Position numbers and translations under genes: made by a program
Notes under the pieces: generated by a model
What the model saw: the letters and a program-made list of their open reading frames with translations, nothing else
Told to the model about the DNA's origin: nothing
The model's database searches: none
Assembly: GCA_039029275.1 (NCBI GenBank)
Contig: JBCCGL010000004.1
Coordinates: forward strand, 248,001 to 312,000
Direction: 5' to 3'
DNA from: JBCCGL01 sp039029275
GTDB taxonomy: Bacteria; Pseudomonadota; Gammaproteobacteria; JBCCGL01
DNA length: 64,000 bases
Part shown: piece after piece, positions 8,121-17,603 of the stretch
Layout of the letters: each line of letters starts with the position of its first letter
Numbering within the stretch: the first letter of the stretch is position 1

Positions 8121-9989
8121 TTAGAAAATCAGATTCATCAGCACCAGGCTGACAAGTAAGAACAGTATCGTCATACCTAAACCGGCGCGCATAAAGTCCT
8201 TAACGCTGTATCCGCCAGGACCCAGCACCAAAGCATTGACTTGATGCGTGGGAATCAAAAATGAGTTAGACGTTGCAATTGCGACCGTTAGCGCAAATAT
8301 AGCCGGGTTACCTCCCGCACCAATCGCGATGTTAACCGCTAACGGCACCAGTAACACGGTCGCACCGACGTTTGACATAACCAACGTAAAGAACGTCGCC
8401 AGCACTGCCACCACGGTTTGAAGCACCCACACCGGCACATCGCCCAAAAAGATGAGCGTCTGCTGCGCGATCCACGCCGCCGTGCCCGAGGTTTCCATCG
8501 CCATACCGAGCGGGATCAAACTCGCGAGCAAAAATACTGTTTTCCAGCTGATCGCCTCGTAGGCTTCATCAATACTCAGTACACCCGAGATCACCATACC
8601 GACCGCGCCAACCAAAAGTGATACCGACAATCGCAGGTCTGAAAAAAGAATTAACCCCAGGGCCAGCGCAAAAAACACGAGGGCATATTTTTCTTTCGAG
8701 GTGCGTATTTCCTCGTGTGGGTACTCCGTTGTGATGATCACGAAATTGCGGTTACTTTTGAGTCGGGCGAGCGCAGACCACTCGGTGTGCACCACCAAGG
8801 TATCGCCTGACTGAAAAGCGAGGTCGCGAACGCCCTCCCCTTCGCGAATGGTTTGATCGCCGCGGCGAATCGCAAGGCAGGAAACACCATAGGTTTTTCG
8901 CATCCAGACTTCGCGAGCACTCTTGCCGACGAGGTTTGAACTCGGTGGAATCACAATCTCTGCGATCCCCGCGCGCGCCGGCGAAAGGGCATCGGAAAAC
9001 ACGCGCAAATCGGCACTGGCATACAATCTGTTGTTATCCTCGAACTCCGCCACAGCCTGTGGATCCCCGATGACAGCGAGAATATCACCGGCCTGAATAC
9101 CCACATCGCGCGCAAGCGCGCCAGCACCGATGCGATAAGTATCGCCGGCACGCAAACCGACCACGCGGATTTTTTGCGGGCCTTCGATGTCCTCCAGCAG
9201 CGCTCCAATCAACGGGCTGCCGGACAGCACGCGCACCTCATGCAGGTCGTAGCCGATTCCGTACGTTTTCTGGAAATAGTCCGTGGTGTCGATGATCTCG
9301 CTGTCTTCAGCCTTGACGTTCGGGAGCACGTGTTTGCCGAAATACACGAAGTACAGCACGCCCGTTGTGATCAACGCGACACCAATCGGTGTGACGGAAA
9401 ACAAAGAGAACGGCTGCATTTGTTGATCGGCGGGCAGTGTTTCGTTTGAGGTCGCCAGGAGATCGTTAAGCAGAATCAGTGGACTCGACCCGACCATGGT
9501 CATGGTACCGCCAAGAATTGCGCAGAAGCCCATCGGCATCAACAGGCGCGAGAGGGCAATCCCGGTGCGTGAGGAAATCCGGCTGACCACGGGCAGGAAA
9601 AGCGCAGCCGCACCGACATTTTGCATAAAACTGGAGATCACTCCGACCGTGCCCGAGATCAACGGCAGGATACGTTTTTCCGTCATGCCGCCGTATTTGA
9701 GCATCAGGTTGGCAACGTCTTGCATGATACCCGCGCGATCGAGTCCGGCACCTATGACCATTACCGCCATAATCGAAATGACCGCATTACTGGAAAAGCC
9801 GTTAAACAGGGTTTGTGGATCGACCAGTTCCTCCAGACCCGGCACCAGTGATGTCAGGCCCAGTGCAACCATTACCAAAATGGCAACGACATCAACGCGT
9901 ACTACTTCAAACACAAACAAAAACACCGTCACGGCAAGAAAGCCAATAACGACCGACATTTCGAACGTAAGTGCGAGTGTTTCTGTCAT
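8121..9989 (-). CDS. SLC13-family permease with two TrkA_C domains
   Basis: An inner-membrane transporter of 622 residues. Two sets of hydrophobic segments flank a soluble middle region (about 225-400) that contains two RCK/TrkA_C-like units (EVRVLSGSPLIGALL... and EIVIPPSSNLVGKSAREVW...), the standard layout of the SLC13/CitMHS-TrkA_C family of anion or dicarboxylate symporters. I start it at ATG 9989, where ATGA overlaps the trmB stop; an upstream in-frame start at 10016 would lie wholly inside trmB. The C-terminal conserved segment SNSFLIPTHQVNALV is present. The substrate (sulfate, dicarboxylate or other) cannot be assigned. Confidence 0.88.
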   Translation of the reverse strand: MTETLALTFEMSVVIGFLAVTVFLFVFEVVRVDVVAILVMVALGLTSLVPGLEELVDPQTLFNGFSSNAVISIMAVMVIGAGLDRAGIMQDVANLMLKYGGMTEKRILPLISGTVGVISSFMQNVGAAALFLPVVSRISSRTGIALSRLLMPMGFCAILGGTMTMVGSSPLILLNDLLATSNETLPADQQMQPFSLFSVTPIGVALITTGVLYFVYFGKHVLPNVKAEDSEIIDTTDYFQKTYGIGYDLHEVRVLSGSPLIGALLEDIEGPQKIRVVGLRAGDTYRIGAGALARDVGIQAGDILAVIGDPQAVAEFEDNNRLYASADLRVFSDALSPARAGIAEIVIPPSSNLVGKSAREVWMRKTYGVSCLAIRRGDQTIREGEGVRDLAFQSGDTLVVHTEWSALARLKSNRNFVIITTEYPHEEIRTSKEKYALVFFALALGLILFSDLRLSVSLLVGAVGMVISGVLSIDEAYEAISWKTVFLLASLIPLGMAMETSGTAAWIAQQTLIFLGDVPVWVLQTVVAVLATFFTLVMSNVGATVLLVPLAVNIAIGAGGNPAIFALTVAIATSNSFLIPTHQVNALVLGPGGYSVKDFMRAGLGMTILFLLVSLVLMNLIF

Positions 9990-10621
9990 TCGATTCGCTG
10001 GTACATCAAATCCCAAACTCCGTGACCGAGCTTGAGGCCGCGATTTTCAAAGTGCGTAATCGTGCGATAGTCCGGCCGCTGCGCGCATTCGCTCGCCCCT
10101 GCCATATTGCGCAGTTGAGGGCAGGCCTCTAGCACTTCGAGCATATGCTCCTTATAAGGTTCCCAATCTGTCGCCGCATGGAAGACCCCACCGACAGCCA
10201 GTTTGCGCGCCAGCAGCGCGGCAAATTCGGCATTCACGATGCGCCGCTTGTGATGACGCTTTTTAGGCCACGGGTCGGGAAACATCAACAGTACGCGATC
10301 AAGCGCGCCATCAACAACTTGCGTGTGCAAAAAAGTGACTGCGTCATCCATCACGACTTGCACATGGCCGATTTCATTGTGTTTGAGCGCCCGCAGCAGT
10401 CGCCCCATTCCCGGCGGATAAACTTCGCTGCCGATAAAATTCACTCCCGGCATCGTTGTTGCGAGATGGGTCAGCAGTTCGCCGTTACCGAAGCCGATCT
10501 CCAGCCACAGGGGGGCGGGCCTTTCAAAACCGTTAGCGTCACCCGGCGCAACGCGCACATCCGATGACACTCTGTAGTCGTTCAGCAATGTGTCCAGCGC
10601 GTCGCGCTGCGCATTGGTCAA
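9986..10621 (-). CDS. trmB: tRNA (guanine(46)-N7)-methyltransferase
   Basis: A class I methyltransferase that makes m7G46 in tRNA. The SAM motif EIGFGNGE (41-48), FPDPWPKKRHHKRR and the C-terminal THFENRG segment are diagnostic. The coordinates use the first canonical start (TTG 10621, 211 residues), but conserved TrmB residues RSVRSYALRQGRL are encoded in frame just upstream. No ATG, GTG or TTG precedes them before the frame enters the acyl-CoA ligase gene, so initiation probably occurs at a non-standard codon such as CTG 10693 or ATT 10699. The stop overlaps the SLC13 start. Confidence 0.93.
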   Translation of the reverse strand: MTNAQRDALDTLLNDYRVSSDVRVAPGDANGFERPAPLWLEIGFGNGELLTHLATTMPGVNFIGSEVYPPGMGRLLRALKHNEIGHVQVVMDDAVTFLHTQVVDGALDRVLLMFPDPWPKKRHHKRRIVNAEFAALLARKLAVGGVFHAATDWEPYKEHMLEVLEACPQLRNMAGASECAQRPDYRTITHFENRGLKLGHGVWDLMYQRIE

Positions 10622-10752
10622 GCGCCCTTGCCGCAGGGCGTAGCTGCGTACGGAGCGTGGGTGGTTGACGTTGTGATCAGGTATTGCGTTCAGAGAAATG
10701 CTCGTAATTAGTTGGCTCGATTGCTGACGGCCGTCTGAGTCTGATAACTGGA

Positions 10753-12375
10753 CTAGGCCATCGCCTTGGCTTGCTCGCGCAGAACGAACTTCTGTATTTT
10801 ACCTGTTGATGTTTTCGGCAACGCACCAAAAACTATCGCCTTGGGTACTTTAAAACGCGCCATATTGTCTCGGCAGAACTCGATGACATCGTCTGCCTCG
10901 CAGCTTTGCCCCTCATGCAGCGTAACGAATGCGCAAGGCACTTCGCCCCATTTGTCATCCGGCTTGGCAACCACTGCAGCTTCCAGAATTTTCGGGTGGC
11001 GATACAGCGTCTCTTCTACTTCGAGTGTTGAAATGTTCTCACCGCCCGAGATGATAATATCTTTGGCGCGATCCTTCACCTCAATGTAGCCGTCGGCGTG
11101 CATCACTGCAAGATCGCCGCTGTGAAACCAGTCGCCGGCAAACGCCTCACTGCTGGCCTCAGGATTTTTCAGGTAACCCTTCATGACCGTGTTGCCGCGA
11201 ATCATGAGCTCGCCGATGGTTTGTCCGTCACGCGGCACATCCTGCATCGAGTCCGCGTATTTGACAGTCGCACCTTCTAGCGTGAGGTAGTGCACACCCT
11301 GTCGCGCCATACGCGCAGAGCGCTCCTGCTCCGACAGATCGGGCCAATCTTCCTGATCGATGCAAACGGTTGCAGGGCCGAAGGTTTCAGTCAACCCGTA
11401 CAGATGCGTAACGTTGAAGCCGATGTTCTCCATCGCCTCGATCACAGCCGACGGCGGCGCGGCGCCACCGGTGGCAATCTCGACCGGAGATTCGGGTTTG
11501 ATGATGATTTCTGCCGGTGCGTTTGCGAGCATATTCAACACAATCGGTGCGCCGCACATGTGCGTTACCTTGTTGTCGCGGATCGACGGAAAAATCAGCG
11601 CCGGGTCAACCTTACGCAGACAAACGTGCGTTGCCATCGCCGCGGTCACACCCCAGGTAAAGGTCCAGCCGTCGCAGTGAAACATCGGCAGCGTCCATAG
11701 GTAGGCTGACTCCTTGGTCAGTCCCATCGTCACCATCTGCCCAATCGCGTTGAGATACGCGCCGCGGTGATGGTAAACGCAGCCTTTGGGGTTGCCGGTT
11801 GTTCCGGACGTGTACAGCAGCGAAAGCGCCTGCCACTCGTCCGTAAGTTCAGCGGGGGTGAAGGTCGCATCGCCCTCAGCCAGTAGCGATTCGTAGTCGG
11901 TCTCGCCGAGCAGTTCGCCACCGCCAGCCAACGGATCGTCGATATCGATGACCGTAATATCGCGCTCGAGCAGCGCAACGGCCTCCTTAATCGTGGGCGA
12001 AAATTCCTTGTCCGTTATGAGGCATTTTGACTCGCCGTGATCGAGAATAAAGGCGATTGTTTTTGCGTCGAGCCGAGTGTTGAGTGAGTTCAGTACCGCG
12101 CCGATCATCGGCACCCCGTTGTGCGCTTCGAGCATTTCCGGCGTATTCGCCCCCATGATCGAGACGCAATCACCGGCACCGATGCCGCGCCTTTGCAGCG
12201 CCGACCCAAGTGCGCAACTGCGTTGCCAGAAGTCTCGATAGCTGTAACGTCGGTCGCCGTGCACAATCGCCAGACGATCCGGTACCACTGCCGCCGCGCG
12301 CCTGAGAAAGCTCACTGGAGACAACGCGGTGTAGTTGGCGGGGGTTGGATCGAGGTTCTGGGCGAAGATGGACAT
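10753..12375 (-). CDS. Fatty-acid/aryl-acid-CoA ligase (AMP-binding)
   Basis: An acyl-CoA synthetase of 540 residues in the ANL superfamily that activates a carboxylate via an acyl-adenylate and transfers it to CoA. The phosphate-binding loop YTSGTTGNPKG, the GLTETFGP motif and the C-terminal lysine in KTSTGKIQK are intact. It resembles medium-chain and DmdB-like (methylmercaptopropionate) ligases, but substrate cannot be assigned by eye. I prefer ATG 12375; the longer frame from TTG 12393 adds only six residues. Neither start has a strong ribosome binding site. Divergent from the M24 gene. Confidence 0.9.
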   Translation of the reverse strand: MSIFAQNLDPTPANYTALSPVSFLRRAAAVVPDRLAIVHGDRRYSYRDFWQRSCALGSALQRRGIGAGDCVSIMGANTPEMLEAHNGVPMIGAVLNSLNTRLDAKTIAFILDHGESKCLITDKEFSPTIKEAVALLERDITVIDIDDPLAGGGELLGETDYESLLAEGDATFTPAELTDEWQALSLLYTSGTTGNPKGCVYHHRGAYLNAIGQMVTMGLTKESAYLWTLPMFHCDGWTFTWGVTAAMATHVCLRKVDPALIFPSIRDNKVTHMCGAPIVLNMLANAPAEIIIKPESPVEIATGGAAPPSAVIEAMENIGFNVTHLYGLTETFGPATVCIDQEDWPDLSEQERSARMARQGVHYLTLEGATVKYADSMQDVPRDGQTIGELMIRGNTVMKGYLKNPEASSEAFAGDWFHSGDLAVMHADGYIEVKDRAKDIIISGGENISTLEVEETLYRHPKILEAAVVAKPDDKWGEVPCAFVTLHEGQSCEADDVIEFCRDNMARFKVPKAIVFGALPKTSTGKIQKFVLREQAKAMA

Positions 12376-12484
12376 TTTTGCTATCAATTCCAAATCAAGT
12401 TACAGGTTGATCGAAAATTAGGTTAACAACGTATTATCGCGTGACTTTATCGTAAATGCACTGCCGAGTGACGATATGGAAGGC

Positions 12485-12518
12485 GGGCGTGAGGGTCAAG
12501 TGTGTTACCCTCGCGCCC
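12485..12518 (+). promoter_or_regulatory. Strong leader stem-loop upstream of the M24 gene
   Basis: Positions 12485-12496 and 12507-12518 pair over 12 bp (GGGCGTGAGGGT / ACCCTCGCGCCC, one G-U) around a 10-nt loop. It lies 32 nt upstream of ATG 12551 and is not followed by a T-run, so it is unlikely to be a simple terminator. It could be an mRNA leader structure or an operator for a dimeric regulator. Confidence 0.5.
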
Positions 12519-12550
12519 CTTTAAATAAACCTCGATAGAAGGATTAAACA

Positions 12551-13708
12551 ATGTTTGAAAAACGCTGCCGCGCTCTACAGGAAAGATTGCGCGAACAGAA
12601 CGTCACGGTGGCATTTATTACAGATGACGACAGCGTGTATTACTTTAGCGGCTATTACGATTACCTCCACATGGAGTTTGGCCGCCCCACTATTTTGGTA
12701 GTTCCCGCGAACGACGAGCCCATGCTCATCACCCCGCAAATGGAACTTGAAATGGCGCGCACTCAAAGCTGGATCGAAAAAATTCACCCCTGGCAAGACG
12801 GCTTGCGAGACGAGTGGCGTCGACCCTTGCAAAAAGTCATTGACGGTGCGCTGAAAAAGCGCATCGGTATCGAACCTACACTGATGCCTCCCGCGGTACG
12901 CGCGCACCTCGACCGTACCATCAACCGCTCGTGGCAGATCGACGTCATGCCTACTATTGCCAACATGCGCGCGATTAAAAGTGAAGAAGAGCAACAGCTT
13001 GCTCGCCACGCCGGTGAAGTAGCCGGTGCGATGATGCAAGCAGCGCACGACACCATAGCCGCCGATGTGCCGGAGTATGAAGTCGCGCTGGCAACATCAA
13101 GCGCGGGAACACGTAAAGCCGCCGAACTGCTTAGCGCGCACTATGACGATCCCGGCATGTCACCCAACACGCACTTCCTGCAAATCATGGCTTCGGGCGA
13201 CGCGATTACGCAACCACACCACCGCCCTACCACGCGTGTAATGCAAAAAGGCGACCCGGTGTTTATGTGTTTTTGTGGCATGACTAACTTTCACCGATTT
13301 AAACTCGGATTTGATCGCACGTTCTGGATTGGCGAAATTGCGAACAAGCAACAAGAGGCCGTCTACAAAGTGGCCGTTGAAAGTCAGGCCGCAGCGCTCA
13401 GCGTAGTCAAAGCCGGCATGCTGGCCGAAGACGTACACGCCGAATACGCGGAAGTCATTCAGTCCGCGGGATTCGACTTTCCGTTTCGATGTGGCCGCGC
13501 AACCGGTTACAGTTTTCTGGAAAAACCGCAGCTTGTATTCGGAGACAAAACCGAACTTAAACCGGGTATGGTATTGGCGGTTGACGGTTCTGTTAGTGTA
13601 GAGGGCGAATTCCGCGCACAAGTCGGCGACAGCATAATCGTAACCGAAGACGGTTATGAACCCATTACCAGTTTTTCAAAATCTTTGGACGATGTAGTCA
13701 TCGCCTAG
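12551..13708 (+). CDS. M24 family (creatinase/Xaa-Pro-like) hydrolase
   Basis: A 385-residue pita-bread protein with an N-terminal creatinase domain and a C-terminal M24 domain (about 145-375). The five metal ligands of true aminopeptidases (D, D, H, E, E) are not all recognisable: the usual D...D region reads CFCGMTNFHRFKLGFDRTF, the usual GHGIG reads GRATGYSFL, and the final Glu region reads AVDGSVSVEG. This is like creatinase, which works without metal, and the segment ITQPHHRP aligns with the creatinase catalytic-histidine region. It is probably a C-N hydrolase for a small guanidino or betaine-like compound. ATG 12551 has an AAGGA site. It is followed by a terminator at 13741. Confidence 0.82.
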   Translation: MFEKRCRALQERLREQNVTVAFITDDDSVYYFSGYYDYLHMEFGRPTILVVPANDEPMLITPQMELEMARTQSWIEKIHPWQDGLRDEWRRPLQKVIDGALKKRIGIEPTLMPPAVRAHLDRTINRSWQIDVMPTIANMRAIKSEEEQQLARHAGEVAGAMMQAAHDTIAADVPEYEVALATSSAGTRKAAELLSAHYDDPGMSPNTHFLQIMASGDAITQPHHRPTTRVMQKGDPVFMCFCGMTNFHRFKLGFDRTFWIGEIANKQQEAVYKVAVESQAAALSVVKAGMLAEDVHAEYAEVIQSAGFDFPFRCGRATGYSFLEKPQLVFGDKTELKPGMVLAVDGSVSVEGEFRAQVGDSIIVTEDGYEPITSFSKSLDDVVIA

Positions 13709-13740
13709 AGCGAACTTACAAAGCAATCCGAAACAAAAAG

Positions 13741-13768
13741 CCGCCACGGAAATGTGGCGGTCTTTTCT
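13741..13768 (+). terminator. Rho-independent terminator after the M24 gene
   Basis: CCGCCAC (13741-13747) pairs with GTGGCGG (13754-13760) around a 6-nt loop and is followed by TCTTTTCT. It lies 32 bp after the M24 stop codon. Confidence 0.85.
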
Positions 13769-13913
13769 AAACATTCGAAATAAATTTTCAGCTCACTGTT
13801 TTATTAACGGGCGTCTGTAGGATCAAAATTCCGTCTCGGTTGAAGAATAGCTGGACGCACGATCAGTGTTCCCCGTGATTTAGACTCACGCTGATTCTAG
13901 TTTATTGTCGCCG

Positions 13914-16124
13914 TTAATTCGTTACAGATGCATGCGGAGGAAATTCAGTCGCGCCTTCGTCATCGTGAATCGTAAAACTCTCGTAACTCAAATCAGTAAA
14001 TACAATTTCTGTTGAGCCGTTTTCGGGCTCAACAAAAAGAAGGTCCGTGCCGTTGTTCGAAAGCTGCATGTTTCGAATTACCCATCGACTATTGACCGGA
14101 AGGGCAACACCCATCCCAAACCCTTCGATAGAAACGTCTTCGACTCTGGCTGGGCCGTGTGTAGAATCATTTGATATATCAAAACCTACGCCGGATTTTG
14201 CGGTTCCTTCATTGAAGCTAAACTGACTGACGCCTCTCCCGAATCCGTATATTCGTGCGCCGATTAAACTTACGTGCTCGTTATAGTTAAGTAGAACTCC
14301 ATCGCGACTTCCCCACACTGTTAAATCATTAACGCTTGGATTCAATGTATCGATATAGGCTTGTGGTGGCGAGCGATGAAAGTCACTTTCTTCATCACGT
14401 CCAAGGTAGTTTTTGGCATGGATGTAGCGAATTCTAAAACCAACCGTCGCACCGTAAGATTCATTACCGCGGCTCTCGGCCAAAGGCGCCCACCATACTG
14501 GCACCGAATTGCGGTTCGGAATCAGGTTGCCGTTTGGAAGATTTGCAACAGGAATGGATACGCGTGTTGTCCAACCTGATGTTGGCTCCATAATTCCATC
14601 AGTCCAATAAATAATGCCATGTGCCGACGCACCAGCAGAGACATTGTTAATCATGCTAACGCGAGTGCCGGTAAGCCAGAAGCCATCGCCATCGTGACCA
14701 TAATCCATTCTGGGAGCACGGAGATCGGGGTCGATTGCACCCTGGTCATCCAGCTCGAATGTCCTGTTTACACTGCGTATAGCGATGTTTCCTTGCATGC
14801 TGCCAATCTCATCACCCGCTTCGGTATAAAAACCGGCACCTTGTAATCCATACGAGACGTTGTCTATAAAATTTACGTGCGAAGAATGATTAACGAATCC
14901 CCACCCGGGCCCATTGAATACAACTGAACCTTTGACTAACGCAGCCACACTGTCTGATCGAGTGCCAACCTGATGAAAGTGGATGGCATACCGACCCCTT
15001 ACGTTTGAGCCGCCCAGCACAATAACATTGGCCGATTCAGGAGCATCGTCCCCATTGCTTTCAGGATCGTCAAATTCAAACTCAACGTCATCCAGCGGGC
15101 GAGTCTTGTCGGTTCGACCCAATTCAGCAAATCGTGCATTTTGGATATTGACGTCCGCACTCATGAACATCATATGCCCACGATGTTCTACGGCTGTGCT
15201 TTCGGAACTAAACTCGACATTACGAGTGATATTGGCCACATAGACATTTAGATCAGAACGAGGCGCTGTGTGATCCTGACTTAACGGGGAATTGAGTGAA
15301 ACACTCGTATTATTGATTGCGCTAATTGTGCGGATTTCATCACTAGCGGGGTCATTGGGAGTTGTACCGGTGATAACCAATTGATCTCCAATCTCCCAGC
15401 CAGAAGGCGCATTAGCAAGATTTAACACTGAGTCACCTTGCTGGGCCTGTGGCGTTATGATTACACGATGGGTTTTAGCGCTACCATAAATTGACGTGAA
15501 GCCAGCCAAAATCGCACCTCTACTGAGTCTTTGTGAATCGCTGACAGGACCTTCATCAGTAAACACCACTTCCGCTTTTACATTAGCTTCAATAGGGTTT
15601 TCTGCAGTACCAATTTGCAGCTTCCCACTGCAAGAACTGTAAATTGTGTCAACGAGTAGCCGGGTATTCTGATTGTTCGAAAAAGCAAGCGTGCCATCAA
15701 TACGCACAAGTTTTAAGCGAGTATCCAGTTCATTGCTTAGCGTGACATTGACACCTTCTGGAATCACGACAACAGCTCCAGTATCAGGGACGCTGCCGCC
15801 CCAGGTAGTAGAATTAGACCATTCCCCGGACTGCGATGCAGTGTGCGTTGATAAACTAGAGGCCGCAAACTCCGGTATCGTAGAACAGTGATCAGTATGC
15901 CCTGTATGATCAGTGTCGCCGTACTGATCTCCACCGTCACTATCACCGTTGCCGTCGCCGCCATTATCGCCAGATGAATCATCGCCAGCATTGGGTTCAT
16001 CGATGAAATCGTCGGCGTCAGAAGTCAGCGAATCACCTCCATCTGATCCACCGCAACCCGACAGTAACACTAGACCCAACAGAATAGTTGTAACACTTGG
16101 TTTAAATATGCTTAGTATTTGCAT
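13914..16124 (-). CDS. G8-domain lipoprotein with parallel beta-helix
   Basis: A 736-residue exported protein. The N-terminus is a lipoprotein signal with lipobox LSGC (Cys24), followed by a Ser/Gly/Asp-rich linker (about 27-78, Ca-binding-like composition). Residues about 97-215 form a G8 domain (GEWSNSTTWGGSVPDTGAVV, then alternating strands), named from eukaryotic CEMIP/TMEM2 and fibrocystin. The rest looks like a right-handed parallel beta-helix with repeated Asn/Gly/His turns (GRYAIHFHQVG, GWGFVNHSSHVNFIDNVSYG), as in those proteins. A role in binding or degrading a glycan is inferred. Base composition is more AT-rich than its neighbours, hinting at transfer. Confidence 0.85.
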   Translation of the reverse strand: MQILSIFKPSVTTILLGLVLLSGCGGSDGGDSLTSDADDFIDEPNAGDDSSGDNGGDGNGDSDGGDQYGDTDHTGHTDHCSTIPEFAASSLSTHTASQSGEWSNSTTWGGSVPDTGAVVVIPEGVNVTLSNELDTRLKLVRIDGTLAFSNNQNTRLLVDTIYSSCSGKLQIGTAENPIEANVKAEVVFTDEGPVSDSQRLSRGAILAGFTSIYGSAKTHRVIITPQAQQGDSVLNLANAPSGWEIGDQLVITGTTPNDPASDEIRTISAINNTSVSLNSPLSQDHTAPRSDLNVYVANITRNVEFSSESTAVEHRGHMMFMSADVNIQNARFAELGRTDKTRPLDDVEFEFDDPESNGDDAPESANVIVLGGSNVRGRYAIHFHQVGTRSDSVAALVKGSVVFNGPGWGFVNHSSHVNFIDNVSYGLQGAGFYTEAGDEIGSMQGNIAIRSVNRTFELDDQGAIDPDLRAPRMDYGHDGDGFWLTGTRVSMINNVSAGASAHGIIYWTDGIMEPTSGWTTRVSIPVANLPNGNLIPNRNSVPVWWAPLAESRGNESYGATVGFRIRYIHAKNYLGRDEESDFHRSPPQAYIDTLNPSVNDLTVWGSRDGVLLNYNEHVSLIGARIYGFGRGVSQFSFNEGTAKSGVGFDISNDSTHGPARVEDVSIEGFGMGVALPVNSRWVIRNMQLSNNGTDLLFVEPENGSTEIVFTDLSYESFTIHDDEGATEFPPHASVTN

Positions 16125-16546
16125 CAGAGCCCACCTGAAAATCTGAGTAAAGAATGTGTTACTGCAATCAAGTACAGTCTGCTATTTCTTTAGCGCCGCG
16201 AAAAACCGTTTGTCTGTAATTAGCAACCGCTTGAGCAACGCAAAAGAAAATCACTGCTCACAATTAGATTTCGCAAACTTCTAAAAAAACGTAACAGCTA
16301 TTATTGATGAGGAAAGAGCGTACAGGGTTTACATTTAGGGCACCTAAATCATACAAAAATGTATAGTAAGTAATCCGGAGGATTGACCGATATTTTGGGT
16401 GGTCAATCTCCTCTTTTGAACAAGAATTGTCCGCGAAAACTGGTGGGAGAGAATAAAGATAACTTTACTTCCACATAGTAGTTGCAATGCGGTTATAAAA
16501 CCTAAGAGAATCTTTATTGTCTGCTCGTCGAAATCGAGGTTGCAAG
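16125..16546. promoter_or_regulatory. AT-rich intergenic region with inverted repeat
   Basis: About 420 bp between the divergent G8 and ureohydrolase genes. It contains a perfect 8-bp inverted repeat GATTGACC (16381-16388) and GGTCAATC (16401-16408) with 12-nt spacing, about 140 bp upstream of the ureohydrolase start, which could be an operator. No gene was found here; a short minus-strand frame overlapping the ureohydrolase start has no support. Confidence 0.4.
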
Positions 16547-17530
16547 GTGACTGAAGAACAAAAAGGCTTACCGATTGTTGAATTACCAAACGAACCTCCG
16601 TGCACTTTCCTGGATTTCCCGTTTGTGGATCAGCTTGAAAACATTAACGCTGATATCGCGATTTTGGGAATTCCGTTTGGAATGCCTTACTCACCCAGTG
16701 CCATGGCCAATGATCAAAGCCGTGCACCGGATGCTATCCGCCAATTCACCAACAAAACCGACATCGATTACACACTGAACCACTACGATTGGGATTTGCG
16801 TGGCCCCCTGCTCGACGATAAAGAAATCAAAATCATTGACTGCGGAAATGTAACAGCCGACACGTCGGATCACAGACAACACTACATACGAGCCGAACAA
16901 GCAGCGCGGCAAATATTCAGTCAAGACACAACCTTGATTACGCTAGGAGGTGATCACGGCGTCCCGATTCCTGTATTGAGAGCGCTGGAGGTTTTTCAAA
17001 CCAAGATCACTCTTGTACAGATCGATGCGCATTTGGACTGGCGTGACGAAATCAATGGTGAGACGCAAGGTTACTCAAGTCCGATTCGCCGCGCATCAGA
17101 AATGCCGTGGATTGACAAAATTGTTCAGATTGGGATACGAGGCATTGGAAGTGCGCGTACCGCGGAAGTGGACGACGCCATTGCCTACGGAGCGACCATC
17201 ATTGACGCCTACGAAATGCATGAAATCGGAATTGACGCCGCTATCGACCAGATACCTGACGGTGGCCCCTACTACTTGACGATTGATGCAGATGGTTTGG
17301 ATCCAACGATCATGCCTGCCGTTATGGCGCAAACTCCTGGCGGTTTAACTTGGATACAAATGCGAAAACTGATTCACAAACTGGTGAATAAAGGAAGAGT
17401 GCTGGGCATGGATATTGTGGAAATTGCACCGCAACACGATGTCGGCAACATGACAATGATTCACGCGGAACGACTTATCTGCAACTTTATTGGCGCTTGT
17501 GTGCGCGCTGACTATTACGGCGCAAGCTAA
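16547..17530 (+). CDS. Ureohydrolase (agmatinase/arginase family)
   Basis: A ureohydrolase of 327 residues. The manganese-binding motifs are present: GGDHG (usually GGDHS), DAHLDWRD and DADGLDP. The enzyme should hydrolyse a guanidino compound to urea and an amine. The N-terminus and several insertions differ from SpeB, so the substrate may be another guanidino acid. GTG 16547 is chosen because GAGGT sits 6 nt upstream; an in-frame TTG at 16517 would add ten unlikely residues. It precedes a GFA-family gene on the same strand by 73 bp. Confidence 0.85.
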   Translation: MTEEQKGLPIVELPNEPPCTFLDFPFVDQLENINADIAILGIPFGMPYSPSAMANDQSRAPDAIRQFTNKTDIDYTLNHYDWDLRGPLLDDKEIKIIDCGNVTADTSDHRQHYIRAEQAARQIFSQDTTLITLGGDHGVPIPVLRALEVFQTKITLVQIDAHLDWRDEINGETQGYSSPIRRASEMPWIDKIVQIGIRGIGSARTAEVDDAIAYGATIIDAYEMHEIGIDAAIDQIPDGGPYYLTIDADGLDPTIMPAVMAQTPGGLTWIQMRKLIHKLVNKGRVLGMDIVEIAPQHDVGNMTMIHAERLICNFIGACVRADYYGAS

Positions 17531-17603
17531 CCGTTAATCAATCCGGCGAAAATAAGGATAGGACAAACTCCGTTTAACTGTTTTCAATATTTTTCAATTT
17601 AAA

